Source: Atribacteria bacterium SCGC AAA255-N14 (GTDB taxonomy: Bacteria > Atribacterota > JS1 > SB-45 > 34-128). From it: a stretch of DNA of 17,494 bases. The first letter of the stretch is position 1. Each line of letters begins with the position of its first letter. Positions 1 through 6,928 of this stretch are shown in pieces. The stretch covers positions 1 to 17,494 of the forward strand of contig ASPC01000039.1 of NCBI GenBank assembly GCA_000405345.1, given 5' to 3'. Under the pieces are notes generated by a model. It did no database searches. It worked only from the letters and a program-made list of their open reading frames with translations, and had not been told where the DNA came from. Made by a program: the position numbers and the translations under genes.

Positions 1-36
1 TTTGCTGGGTAAAAGATACTGAAAAAACATTTAAAT

Positions 37-85
37 CTAATAAAATAAAAAAACCGAAAGGGAAACGTGGGTTAAATCTTTCGGT
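37..85 (-). terminator. Rho-independent terminator (distal) of the HD-GYP gene
   Basis: On the minus strand an 8-bp stem (ACCGAAAG at 53-60 pairing with CTTTCGGT at 78-85) with a 17-nt loop is followed directly by a long run of T residues. This is the stronger of two hairpins downstream of the HD-GYP gene. Confidence 0.75.
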
Positions 86-95
86 ATAGTCATAA

Positions 96-133
96 AAGAG
101 GGAGCGTAATTTTGGCAAATCGCACTCCCTCTT
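96..133 (-). terminator. Proximal hairpin terminator of the HD-GYP gene
   Basis: AAGAGGGAG at 96-104 pairs perfectly with CTCCCTCTT at 125-133, and a further CG/CG can pair inside across a small bulge. On the minus strand the stem ends in a short T run. It lies about 100 bases after the stop codon of the HD-GYP gene and just before the 53-85 hairpin, so the two form a tandem terminator. Confidence 0.6.
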
Positions 134-237
134 GTACTTATAATTATAACATTAAAAAAAGAAAAAATCAGAAGAAAATAACAATAAATTTTGTTTTATT
201 TTTAAAGCATTCAAATATTATATTTAATCAATTTCAT

Positions 238-2253
238 CTATTCAAATTTAAATCCTTTTTCTTTAAAGAGTTTGATACAGGTGTCTACTACTTTCGGATC
301 GTAAAGGATTCCCTTGTTTTTTGAGATTTCTTCCAAGGCTGCATCGACCCCTAATGCCGCGCGGTAAGGTCGATGAGAAGAGATGGCTTCGACCACATCA
401 GTTACTCCTAAAATCCGGGCTTCCAGGAAAATCTCATCCCCTTTTAAATGATTAGGATATCCTGAACCGTTTAACCTTTCGTGATGTTGAAGGATAATTC
501 CGGCTACAGGATAGGAAAAATCAATAGTTTTTAAGATGTCATGTCCCATTTGAGAATGTCTTTTGACCAGACTAAATTCTATATCGTCTAACCTGCTGGG
601 TTTGCTTAAGATTTCAGTGGGCAGGCCGATCTTTCCAATATCGTGAATTATAGAGGCAACCCTTATCCCTTCAATCTTATCTTGAGAAAGATGTAGCTCT
701 TTAGCAATGGCAACGGACAGTTCAGAAACCCTCTGTTGGTGACCGGCAGTATAAGGGTCTTTGGCCTCTATTATCTTGGACATGGTCTCGATGGCTGCAT
801 CCATGTTCTTCTTGAGTTTCTGGTAGCTTTGTAGTAGTTCTTCTTCTGACTTTCTCTGTACAGTAATATCTTTAGACAAATCAATAACGCCGATTACTTT
901 ACCTTTTTTATCTCTATGGGGCATCTTATCTGTAATCGCCCACCTTGTTCCCTCGGGTGTATCGTAAGGTTCGATGACATTCTTTTTTGGTTTTCCGGAA
1001 ATTATAACTTCCTTATCGTCTTTTCTCATATTCTCAGCCTGTTCCCTGGGAAAAAGCTCTTCTGTAGTCTTACCTACTATATCTTTTACAGGCACCTTTA
1101 ATGAATCAGCAAAAGCCTTGTTTGCCCGGATAATTCTACCTTCTGTATCTTTATAAAAAATTAGAGCGGGCACTGAGTCCATAATCATTTGTAGTTCGTC
1201 TTTTGCATTTTTCACATCTTCTGCTTGTTTGCGCTCGGTGATATCCCTTGCTATACCTAATACTAAAGTCTTTTCCTTAATCTTTACCGGATATGTGGAG
1301 ATCTCAACCATAACCTTACTATTATCTTTTTGGTTTAATACAAACTCATCTGGTCCGGTGGGTAGTCCTCTAAGATTGTTAGCTAACAGTTTCACTGCTT
1401 TGGGTAGGTCAGCAAGAGAGAGTAATTTTAATTCTAAAAAACTCTTTCCGATTAATTCTTCTTTTTTATAACCAATCACCCTTTCTGCTGCCTTATTGCC
1501 ATCAATAAAATTACCTTTCAAATCATTTATGTAATAGGCATCAGGCGCATAATCAAATAATATTTTTAAACGCTCTTCTGAATTTTTTAACTCTTCTTCC
1601 GCTTGCTTACTTTGCAACATTATCGCGGACTGTTTAATAAAGGTATTTATAAACTCTCGCTTATTTAATTCTACATTTTTAGGTAAAATAATTAGTGTAC
1701 TTCCAAATAGTTCCTTTTCCTTAGCAAAACCAACAGTATACATTTTGCCTACATTTAAGAATTTCTCTAAAACATTACAAATACTCTTGGGTATTTGTCC
1801 AAAAGTTAGTTTATAAAGACCTCCGGGCACTTTTGTTAGCTCACCACTAATAAATGCATTTCTCGCTTCCTCATTGTTTATAGGAAAGGACATAGTAAAA
1901 AGATCTTTACCGATGATCTTTAAAACTCTCTTTATCTTTTCTTTGACACCTTCTAGAACACGCACACGAATACTATCAGAAGCCTTGTCATAGGAGTTGA
2001 CTAAAACAATAGAATTCCCAACGATTTCTTTTAGTTTTCTTCCAATAAATCGGTAGATATCTTCTTTGGGGTCTAATTGAATAAAGTCAAGGGCAGTTTT
2101 ATATAAGAAATCCATTTCAGTTACAGGTTGTCCTTCTCTTCTCTCTACTTGCTTTCTTTCAGTGATGTTATCTAATGCACTTTTCCCTCGTTCTTCCCTT
2201 AAAGTTTTCAATTCTTTTATTAGTTCTACTTTTGTCTTACCCTCATCTTTCAT
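238..2253 (-). CDS. GAF-PAS-PAS-HD-GYP sensor protein, probable cyclic-di-GMP phosphodiesterase
   Basis: This 671-residue protein is a predicted soluble multi-sensor HD-GYP phosphodiesterase. The order is an N-terminal charged coil (1-40), a GAF-like region (about 45-215), a first PAS domain (about 225-340, ending in the DITERKQ linker typical of PAS proteins), a second PAS domain (about 350-468), a short coiled linker and a C-terminal HD-GYP domain (about 485-665). The HD-GYP metal site looks intact: H505, the HD pair H537-D538, H566, H590-H591 and the GYP triplet at 598-600. No membrane segment is visible, so it should sense a cytosolic signal and hydrolyse cyclic di-GMP. The start ATG is preceded at good distance by GGAGG. 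It appears to be transcribed alone, with a candidate promoter just upstream and tandem terminators after it. The ligands of the GAF and PAS domains cannot be told from sequence. Confidence 0.93.
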   Translation of the reverse strand: MKDEGKTKVELIKELKTLREERGKSALDNITERKQVERREGQPVTEMDFLYKTALDFIQLDPKEDIYRFIGRKLKEIVGNSIVLVNSYDKASDSIRVRVLEGVKEKIKRVLKIIGKDLFTMSFPINNEEARNAFISGELTKVPGGLYKLTFGQIPKSICNVLEKFLNVGKMYTVGFAKEKELFGSTLIILPKNVELNKREFINTFIKQSAIMLQSKQAEEELKNSEERLKILFDYAPDAYYINDLKGNFIDGNKAAERVIGYKKEELIGKSFLELKLLSLADLPKAVKLLANNLRGLPTGPDEFVLNQKDNSKVMVEISTYPVKIKEKTLVLGIARDITERKQAEDVKNAKDELQMIMDSVPALIFYKDTEGRIIRANKAFADSLKVPVKDIVGKTTEELFPREQAENMRKDDKEVIISGKPKKNVIEPYDTPEGTRWAITDKMPHRDKKGKVIGVIDLSKDITVQRKSEEELLQSYQKLKKNMDAAIETMSKIIEAKDPYTAGHQQRVSELSVAIAKELHLSQDKIEGIRVASIIHDIGKIGLPTEILSKPSRLDDIEFSLVKRHSQMGHDILKTIDFSYPVAGIILQHHERLNGSGYPNHLKGDEIFLEARILGVTDVVEAISSHRPYRAALGVDAALEEISKNKGILYDPKVVDTCIKLFKEKGFKFE

Positions 2254-2280
2254 TCTATTTGCCTCCTGCTAATCTTACAA

Positions 2281-2309
2281 AATAAACAAGTACATAAATA
2301 TTGTGCCAA
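2281..2309 (-). promoter_or_regulatory. Candidate sigma70-type promoter of the HD-GYP gene
   Basis: Minus strand -35 TTGGCA (2304-2309) is separated by exactly 17 bases from a weak -10 TTTATT (2281-2286). Transcription would start about 20 bases before the ATG and include the GGAGG site. Only four of six -10 bases match consensus. Confidence 0.4.
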
Positions 2310-2317
2310 TTATTTTT

Positions 2318-2375
2318 TTTAAAAATAAAATAACCCGGCCTGCTATTCAATGCACGGATAACCAGCCGGGTTATT
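2318..2375 (-). terminator. Rho-independent terminator after the DUF3870 gene
   Basis: AATAACCCGGC (2329-2339) and GCCGGGTTATT (2365-2375) form a perfect 11-bp stem with a 25-nt loop. On the minus strand it runs into a T-rich tail. It separates the DUF3870 gene from the HD-GYP gene. Confidence 0.75.
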
Positions 2376-2393
2376 GTCCACTTTTATTTATCA

Positions 2394-2424
2394 AACCAAA
2401 TAAGACCCTAAGACATATTTGGTT
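2394..2424. repeat. Inverted repeat in the 3' region of the DUF3870 gene
   Basis: AACCAAATA (2394-2402) is the exact reverse complement of TATTTGGTT (2416-2424), with a 13-base loop. It lies between the DUF3870 stop codon and its terminator, so it would be part of the 3' untranslated RNA. Confidence 0.6.
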
Positions 2425-2448
2425 CTCGCTGGTGTACAACTCACGGCC

Positions 2449-2471
2449 AATGCATGAGGCTATCATGCATT
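2449..2471. repeat. Inverted repeat just after the DUF3870 stop codon
   Basis: AATGCATGA (2449-2457) and TCATGCATT (2463-2471) form a perfect 9-bp stem with a 5-base loop. It is the first of three successive stem-loops in the 3' untranslated region of the DUF3870 gene. Confidence 0.6.
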
Positions 2472-2497
2472 AATGAATAGTGCAGCTTAAATTAAAA

Positions 2498-2860
2498 TTA
2501 TTTATGCTCTTCTAAATATTTACCATACCATTTATAGGCATCTTCAAGAGCAGCGATCATCGCTCTTTTTGTTACACTATAAAACCTTTTTTCTAATTGT
2601 TGTATAGCAGATTGAACCCCTTCTTTAATTTCACACCCTAAAAGTACGTCATGAATAATCTTTTCTCCTAAAGAAGGTATCAACGTGCTGGAAACATCTA
2701 CAATCTCAGAATTAACAGGGTCCACTTCAAGATATATAGAGAAGTAACCAAAAGCATCTTTTCCTCTAATTTTCTCGGGTAATCTAGCAGAGCCGGCCAC
2801 TATAATTGTATCTGGCCTTAATTTATATTCTTGAGTTTCTGCTTCTTTATTTTTGAGCAT
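2498..2860 (-). CDS. DUF3870-family protein of unknown function
   Basis: This 120-residue soluble protein resembles DUF3870: an early VAGSARLPEKI segment (about 21-31), then EVDPVNSEIVDVSSTLIPSL in the middle, and a C-terminal helix (TKRAMIAALEDAYKWY) rich in alanine. Length matches the family. No catalytic motif, signal peptide or membrane segment is seen. Members of this family often lie near transport and catabolic genes in anaerobes, but no function is established that I know of. The ATG is preceded by a very good GGGAGG site at 8 bases. It appears monocistronic, with a leader of more than 100 bases carrying two small inverted repeats and three stem-loops after the stop codon. Confidence 0.8.
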   Translation of the reverse strand: MLKNKEAETQEYKLRPDTIIVAGSARLPEKIRGKDAFGYFSIYLEVDPVNSEIVDVSSTLIPSLGEKIIHDVLLGCEIKEGVQSAIQQLEKRFYSVTKRAMIAALEDAYKWYGKYLEEHK

Positions 2861-2916
2861 AATGTTATCCTCCCTAGATTTCCTACTATTAATTCCGATT
2901 CCTTAATTTTATTTTC

Positions 2917-2967
2917 GGTAAACTTTGGTCTTTTTTACCTGAAGGTTTCTTCCTATTTAATTAGGAA
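2917..2967 (-). promoter_or_regulatory. Leader inverted repeats upstream of the DUF3870 gene
   Basis: Two short perfect inverted repeats lie 57-107 bases upstream of the start codon: GGTAAA (2917-2922) with TTTACC (2934-2939), and TTCCTA (2950-2955) with TAGGAA (2962-2967). They could be operator sites or leader RNA hairpins. I could not place a convincing promoter relative to them. Confidence 0.3.
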
Positions 2968-3037
2968 ATAGTATTAAAAATACATTATTACAAAATCAAA
3001 AATATTTTTTTGATAAATGCTTTCGCGCTCAATATAT

Positions 3038-3052
3038 TATGTATACTACATA
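3038..3052. repeat. Small palindrome TATGTA-TAC-TACATA
   Basis: A 6-3-6 perfect inverted repeat in very AT-rich DNA, about 180 bases upstream of the DUF3870 gene. It might be a regulator site, but such palindromes also occur by chance in AT-rich DNA. Confidence 0.3.
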
Positions 3053-3092
3053 TAATTTCAAAATCCTTCTTTTTTTTAAAAATAATTCAAAG

Positions 3093-3120
3093 GTGTGACA
3101 AGGGAGGGGCTCTGTCACAC
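3093..3120. repeat. Perfect 8-bp inverted repeat with GC-rich loop
   Basis: GTGTGACA (3093-3100) and TGTCACAC (3113-3120) flank a G-rich 12-base loop. GC content is far above the surrounding DNA. On the minus strand the right arm contains the stop codon of a decayed reading frame, so this may be the terminator or the end structure of a lost mobile element. Confidence 0.6.
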
Positions 3121-3300
3121 TTTAATCCTTCCTGATTTAATCCATTCTTTTATTATTTCTCTTCTTTTTTCTTCCAGGACAACCTCAAGCATCTTTGATG
3201 TTTTTCCTTTAATTTTTTCCTTATTTTATTGCTCTTTCCAAAACTCCGTAGACTGTTTTCCGTTTCTTTTCTTATCTTTTCTATTATTGAACTATCGTTC
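3115..3300 (-). pseudogene. Possible decayed coding sequence, identity unknown
   Basis: On the minus strand a lysine- and glutamate-rich reading frame (MLEVVLEEKRREIIKEWI followed by KSGRIKV) ends at a TGA at 3115-3117. Just upstream, in another frame, TVYGVLERAIK is readable before a stop, as though one base had been gained or lost between them. It looks like the tail of a protein, but I do not recognise it, and lysine-rich AT-rich DNA can mimic coding sequence. Confidence 0.25.
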
Positions 3301-3345
3301 TATAACCACAATAATTCCAGGGGTTAACTTCTTAACTTGCCAAGG

Positions 3346-3472
3346 CGTAGGGGTCCCCCTATTGGTCAGGTTCAGAACTTTTTGTTGGAGTGAGATTATG
3401 GAAGAATTACAAAATACCTATAAACTAAAGGAGTTAACTAGCATTCCTGTTAGTGTTCTAAATAATGTGTAG
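3346..3472 (+). other. Short orphan reading frame with ribosome binding site
   Basis: A plus-strand frame of 24 codons starts at ATG 3398-3400 after a TGGAG site and ends at TAG 3470-3472 (MEELQNTYKLKELTSIPVSV and a few more residues). The text faintly resembles the start of a small helix-turn-helix protein (YKLKEL...VSVLNN), so it could be a 5' remnant. Upstream lies a small palindrome, TAGGGG/CCCCTA, near 3346-3361. The longer open frame running upstream from 3095 is not believable as protein because of its composition. Confidence 0.2.
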
Positions 3473-3696
3473 TTAAATATAAGCTCTTGCCTATCAATAA
3501 GTTATACTCCTGCCCTTATTCTAACTATATTTCTAATGATAAATTGATTATATATTAAATTTTATTATAAAGTCATAGGAATTTATTTGAATATTTGATA
3601 CAAAGAATAAAAGACAATGTATGTTTTCATCAATACAAAAATTTGTATATTAAAATAATAATTTAACCTCAAAAGCATTTTTGTAGGTAATATTAT

Positions 3697-3741
3697 TTAA
3701 TCGCTTAGGGTTTAATTTCCCTGTAGCTTTGCTGCGATTAA
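3697..3741. repeat. Palindromic intergenic repeat, copy 1
   Basis: TTAATCGC (3697-3704) pairs with GCGATTAA (3734-3741). Inside are AGGG (3707-3710)/CCCT (3719-3722) and the hairpin core GTAGC-TTT-GCTGC (3723-3735). The core and the preceding AGGG...AATT text recur at 3805-3840, which marks it as a dispersed repeat and not a single chance hairpin. Confidence 0.5.
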
Positions 3742-3776
3742 TAAATGTGAAAAAAAATCGAAAAAGAATATAAAAG

Positions 3777-3813
3777 TTACCCTGTAAACAAAATAGTTTG
3801 TTTTAAAGGGTAA
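3777..3813. repeat. Long imperfect stem-loop
   Basis: TTACCCT (3777-3783) and AAACAAA (3786-3792) pair with TTTGTTT (3797-3803) and AGGGTAA (3807-3813), giving a 14-bp stem interrupted by a small internal loop. It directly abuts copy 2 of the palindromic repeat and could be a terminator or part of the same structured element. Confidence 0.5.
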
Positions 3814-3840
3814 TTGGAGACCCCGTAGCTCTGCTGCGGA
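3805..3840. repeat. Palindromic intergenic repeat, copy 2
   Basis: The hairpin CCGTAGC (3823-3829), loop TCT, GCTGCGG (3833-3839) has seven pairs including one T-G. It shares the text AGGG..AATT..CCC..GTAGCT.TGCTGCG with copy 1 about 100 bases to the left. Confidence 0.5.
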
Positions 3841-3929
3841 GAGATTCATTGGAGAGAAATTTGATGATGGGAATTTTATATTATACAGAAGATAAAAAAA
3901 CAGGTAGTGATTTTTTTAAAATCGGGGAA

Positions 3930-4058
3930 TTATGATAATATTAACGCGGTATCTAAAATCGGCTAGATAACAAACTTTTCCCGGAATGTACTGCAAGAAT
4001 TAGTTAATTTATCTATTTCATCATTATTTAAAGGTTCTCTTTTATATTGATAATACAT
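3930..4058 (-). pseudogene. Remnant of a Xer-like tyrosine recombinase (integrase)
   Basis: The minus strand from ATG 4056-4058 reads MYYQYKREPLNNDEIDKLTN and then SCSTFREKFVI, stops at TAG (3963-3965), and in the same frame continues PILDTALILS before a TAA. Known Xer-type recombinases have at this place a YKREPL-type start, REK(F/L)VIW and TLLDTGLRVSEL, so the text matches position by position with the tryptophan codon turned into a stop. The catalytic arginine region and everything after it are lost. About 40 codons survive of a family that is normally around 300 residues. It follows the frameshifted gene at 4076-4514 after only 17 bases. Identification rests on remembered family motifs. 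Confidence 0.65.
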
Positions 4059-4075
4059 AGTCTATTTACCCGCTA

Positions 4076-4514
4076 TTATATTTGAAATTTTAAACCATTA
4101 CTGGTGCAGTAATTGTGAACCGCATCTATATAAAATCCAGAAATTTTGATAGTACCTTTAGAACTTTGAGATTTTAAATCATTAATAATGTCTGACTTTT
4201 TTATCTGAATACAAAAATCTTTTCCGGGAGGAGTTCATAAGGAAATTTTTGGAGACCCTCAGATCCTAAAAAAACAGGGATTCTTTAGAAGGCAACTTAA
4301 GCCCACAAGATGATAAAGCAACTGTACGGTTTCCTATATAAGCAGCCGCTAAGAAAAAAAACGGAGTTTCTTGAGAGCCATTTAGTAAAGAACCATAACT
4401 TAAGTCTACCCTTATTTGAGGTTTTTCTTTTTTAAAACTTCTAATAGCTATATAGGTTGATAAACTTGCTCCCCATATTGCAACCAGTACAATTATAATT
4501 TGATATATATTCAT
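4076..4514 (-). pseudogene. Frameshifted small membrane-anchored protein of unknown function
   Basis: The intact 5' part (ATG 4512-4514, MNIYQIIIVLVAIWGASLST) has one N-terminal membrane helix followed by a soluble domain beginning KKEKPQIRVDLSYG and containing YIGNRTVALSSCGLKLP. The frame stops at TAG 4266-4268 right after a run of seven T residues. One extra T would continue it as LGSEGLQKFPYELLP; one extra C in the CTCCTCCC run near 4228 would then continue as PGKDFCIQIKKSD and on to SGFYIDAVHNYCTSNGLKF, ending at TAA 4076-4078. The result is about 145 residues, the length of small anchored proteins of this look that I have seen as hypotheticals in anaerobes. Two one-base losses, both in homopolymers, mean either true decay or read errors. 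A longer start at 4559 exists but has no better ribosome site. Confidence 0.7.
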
Positions 4515-4767
4515 ATCATGTGCCCTTTTTAGCCGAAATCTCTCTATAACTTTTGTCAATATTTAATAAAAAAGGCGCCAAAATGGCATAAGCTAGTAAT
4601 TTAAAATATAAGTAAAATATGGATTTTAATTTAAGAAGAAGAAGTTTATTTCCTCTTAAAGCCAGAAACCGGTAAGAGGTTAGGTTCTCTTTCATGTTAA
4701 AGCAAGAGGTGATCATTGGTTAATACCTGATTCGAAATATTTTGTCTTTTTGGTTTGAGTAACAGTA
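4515..4767. other. Stretch after the KDG kinase gene without a clear gene
   Basis: A 66-codon minus-strand frame (4516-4716) is open here, but its leucine- and lysine-rich text is not recognisable and it overlaps the start region of the frameshifted gene. A very short hairpin, GCCA-TTT-TGGC followed within three bases by six T residues on the minus strand (about 4571-4586), could act as a weak terminator for the catabolic genes. No stronger terminator is visible after the kinase. Confidence 0.35.
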
Positions 4768-5796
4768 CTATCTTTGGACTCTACCTGAGACTGCCCCTCC
4801 CGCTAAACTTTTTACTTCCTCTACGGAAATTAAAGGTAAATCTCCCGGGATAGAATGCTTTAAGCAAGATGCTGCTACTGCAAACTCGATAGCTTCTTTA
4901 TCACTAGGTAAATTAGTAATACCATAAATTAAACCGGCAGCAAAGGTATCTCCAGTCCCTACTCTATCTACAATATTATGAATTTCATACTTTTTTGAAA
5001 TAAGAAACTTTTCCCGATTATTAAGAACTGCTGACCATCCGTTGTAGTTTGCAGAAAGGCTTTCCCTTAAGGTTATAGCAATTTTTTTGATATTAGGATA
5101 TAGTTTAAGAATTTTATCCGTTAATTCTTTGTATTTTTCTGTTTGAAGTCTTCCTGACTCTACATCTATATCCACTTTAACCCCAAGAGATTTTTGGCAA
5201 TCTTCTTCATTTCCAATCACTATATCCACATATTTTACCAATTCACCCATGATTTCAGGAGCAGATTTTCCATACTTCCATAACTTTTTTCTATAATTTA
5301 AATCGCACGAAACAGTAACTCCCTTTTCTCTCGCTTTTTTTACTGCTTCCAAAGAAAGTTTTGAAGCAGAAAGAGAGATAGCCGGTGTAATGCCACTAAT
5401 ATGAAACCAGCTTGTTCCCTCAAATATTTTGTCCCAGTTTATTTCTCCCGGTTCTGTTTCGGCAATGGCTGAACGAGAACGATCGTAAATAACCTTAGAT
5501 GGTCTCTGATTAGCTCCGGCCTCCAAAAAGTAAATACCTAATCGGTTTCCTTTTCTTATAATAAGTGAAGTATCTACACCCTGCCTTCTTAATTCTCCAA
5601 TACACGCATCTCCAATTGAGTTATTGGGGATTACAGAAACATAGGCAACATTTAAACCAAATCGGGCTAAACCCACCGCTACATTTGCCTCCCCTCCTCC
5701 AAAGGTGGCTTCCAAAAGAGGGCTCTGAAAAAACCTTTCCCAACTAGGCGGTTTAAGCCTCAACATCATTTCACCAAAGGTAATATATTTTTTCAT
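4768..5796 (-). CDS. kdgK: 2-keto-3-deoxygluconate kinase, PfkB family
   Basis: This 342-residue cytosolic ribokinase-family enzyme is expected to phosphorylate 2-keto-3-deoxygluconate (KDG) to KDPG with ATP. It shows the N-terminal [16 protein letters not shown] sugar-binding glycine motif (32-47), the GNEED segment (195-199) and the second PfkB signature [12 protein letters not shown] with catalytic D283. The start [10 protein letters not shown] and the [10 protein letters not shown] segment are typical of KDG kinases more than of ribokinase or fructokinase. It begins 20 bases after the KDPG aldolase stop codon with a GAGGAG site very close to the ATG, so the two are co-transcribed and perform consecutive steps. 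Substrate is inferred from sequence look and neighbour; a related 2-keto-3-deoxy acid is possible. Confidence 0.9.
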   Translation of the reverse strand: MKKYITFGEMMLRLKPPSWERFFQSPLLEATFGGGEANVAVGLARFGLNVAYVSVIPNNSIGDACIGELRRQGVDTSLIIRKGNRLGIYFLEAGANQRPSKVIYDRSRSAIAETEPGEINWDKIFEGTSWFHISGITPAISLSASKLSLEAVKKAREKGVTVSCDLNYRKKLWKYGKSAPEIMGELVKYVDIVIGNEEDCQKSLGVKVDIDVESGRLQTEKYKELTDKILKLYPNIKKIAITLRESLSANYNGWSAVLNNREKFLISKKYEIHNIVDRVGTGDTFAAGLIYGITNLPSDKEAIEFAVAASCLKHSIPGDLPLISVEEVKSLAGGAVSGRVQR

Positions 5797-5816
5797 GGTC
5801 TCCTCTATTTTAAAAA

Positions 5817-6776
5817 CTATTTTTGCAAAAGATGAATGGCAAATCCTGATACCTCTTGAGCTATATAGATTGCTTTAAGTTTACCATTCTTCTCTTTAGC
5901 AGTCTCGGGAAGAGTTGAAATTCCTTTCATTTTTAAGTAGGTTATCGCCCGGTGAATATGGTTAGTGGCGATAGCAATATGACCATGCTTTCCTAAATAT
6001 TGTTTTTTCATAACCTCGAAACCTGTACCGGTAAAGATAGAACTCGTTCCCTCTTTTATAGGAAAATAAAAAAGATGTGAAAGTTGATTGGCAGAATTAA
6101 GAGCCTTATCTTGATTTTCCTCATTGATCCCCAGGTGGGCAAATTCAAAGCCTAACATGGTAGAGACCGATTCCTTGGTAAGTCTGGTAATCTCATCAAA
6201 GTTACCTGAAGAGATAAGTTCAGGCTTTACCATCCAACTGCCTCCACAGGCATGAACTTTTTTGTTAGATAGATAAGAAGTTAAGTTACTCAAGTTAATT
6301 CCTCCGGTGGGAATAAACTTTATTCCAGAATAAGGTGCCGACATAGATGTAAGAAGTGGCAACCCTCCTGATGCTTCAGCAGGAAAAAATTTTACTACCT
6401 CAATTCCTCTCTCCAGGGCAATCTCAATCTGGGTGGGGTTATTTATACCAGGAGTTATCGGAATGCTATTTTCTATACAATAATCCACTACTTTTGGATT
6501 AAAGCCCGGGGAAACAATAAATTGAGCACCGGCAGAAACTGCTTTTTTTGCCTGTTCAACGGTTAATACGGTACCTGCTCCAACTAAAAGATTAGGGAGT
6601 TCTCTGGTCAGGGTTTTAATTGACTCTTCTGCAGCAGAAGTTCTGAAGGTAATTTCAGCAATAGGGAGATCACCATCAATAAGTGCTCTTCCTAGAGGAA
6701 GCGCCTCTTCGGCTTTTTCAATTTTAACCACAGGGATAATTCCCAGTTCACCAATTCTCTCAAGGGTTTCATTCAT
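5817..6776 (-). CDS. kdgA: KDPG/KHG aldolase with C-terminal VOC (glyoxalase-like) domain
   Basis: Residues 1-205 form a class I KDPG aldolase: AEITFRT with E41 and R45, VGAGTVL (65-71), SPGFNP, the Schiff-base lysine K129 in [12 protein letters not shown], and PTGGI (156-160). It should cleave 2-keto-3-deoxy-6-phosphogluconate to pyruvate and glyceraldehyde 3-phosphate, or 4-hydroxy-2-oxoglutarate to pyruvate and glyoxylate. Ordinary enzymes end near residue 210. This one continues for about 110 residues with [36 protein letters not shown] and FAIHLLQK, which reads as a VOC-superfamily module. I recall similar 315-320-residue aldolases from anaerobic Firmicutes. The module's role is unknown to me. 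The ATG lies 9 bases after AAAAGGAG. The kinase gene follows at once. Confidence 0.9.
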   Translation of the reverse strand: MNETLERIGELGIIPVVKIEKAEEALPLGRALIDGDLPIAEITFRTSAAEESIKTLTRELPNLLVGAGTVLTVEQAKKAVSAGAQFIVSPGFNPKVVDYCIENSIPITPGINNPTQIEIALERGIEVVKFFPAEASGGLPLLTSMSAPYSGIKFIPTGGINLSNLTSYLSNKKVHACGGSWMVKPELISSGNFDEITRLTKESVSTMLGFEFAHLGINEENQDKALNSANQLSHLFYFPIKEGTSSIFTGTGFEVMKKQYLGKHGHIAIATNHIHRAITYLKMKGISTLPETAKEKNGKLKAIYIAQEVSGFAIHLLQK

Positions 6777-6928
6777 TCAAATAATCTCCTTTTTAAAAAT
6801 ATACTATACGCTGTTACGATCTTGACTATTAAGATTGGATATATGAACTTATGCTTTATGCCGGTTAGACTCTAACTTTTATCCTATTCACAACTAAACT
6901 CTTTTCCCTGCTTTTTAATTATTCCTTT

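Larger units (their letters stand above)
3473..3929. other. Gene-free AT-rich stretch with structured repeats
   Basis: No convincing gene is visible on either strand. The stretch holds two copies of a palindromic repeat (3697-3741 and 3805-3840) and a long imperfect stem (3777-3813). A 23-codon plus-strand frame (ATG at 3864 or 3867, preceded by GGAGAG, ending at TGA 3933-3935) reads GILYYTEDKKTGSDFFKIGEL. It may be a gene fragment or chance. Confidence 0.5.

Noticed and set aside
112..324. Open plus-strand frame of 70 codons at the left end
   Set aside because: It lies across the tandem terminators and the antisense end of the HD-GYP gene, has a low-complexity composition, and lacks a ribosome site.
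2302..2309. TGGCAC as a sigma54 promoter half before the HD-GYP gene
   Set aside because: The required TTGC at the -12 position is absent; a sigma70 reading with 17-base spacing fits better.
3095..3397. Plus-strand frame reading into the short MEELQ frame
   Set aside because: Phenylalanine- and serine-rich text typical of antisense to lysine-rich DNA; its start is inside a hairpin; only the last 24 codons have a start signal.
4266..4276. Programmed frameshift at the T7 run
   Set aside because: A second frame change downstream at a C run and the adjacent decayed integrase make simple decay or read error more likely.
4516..4716. 66-codon minus-strand frame after the kinase gene
   Set aside because: No recognisable text, overlaps the frameshifted gene's upstream region, and no clear ribosome site.
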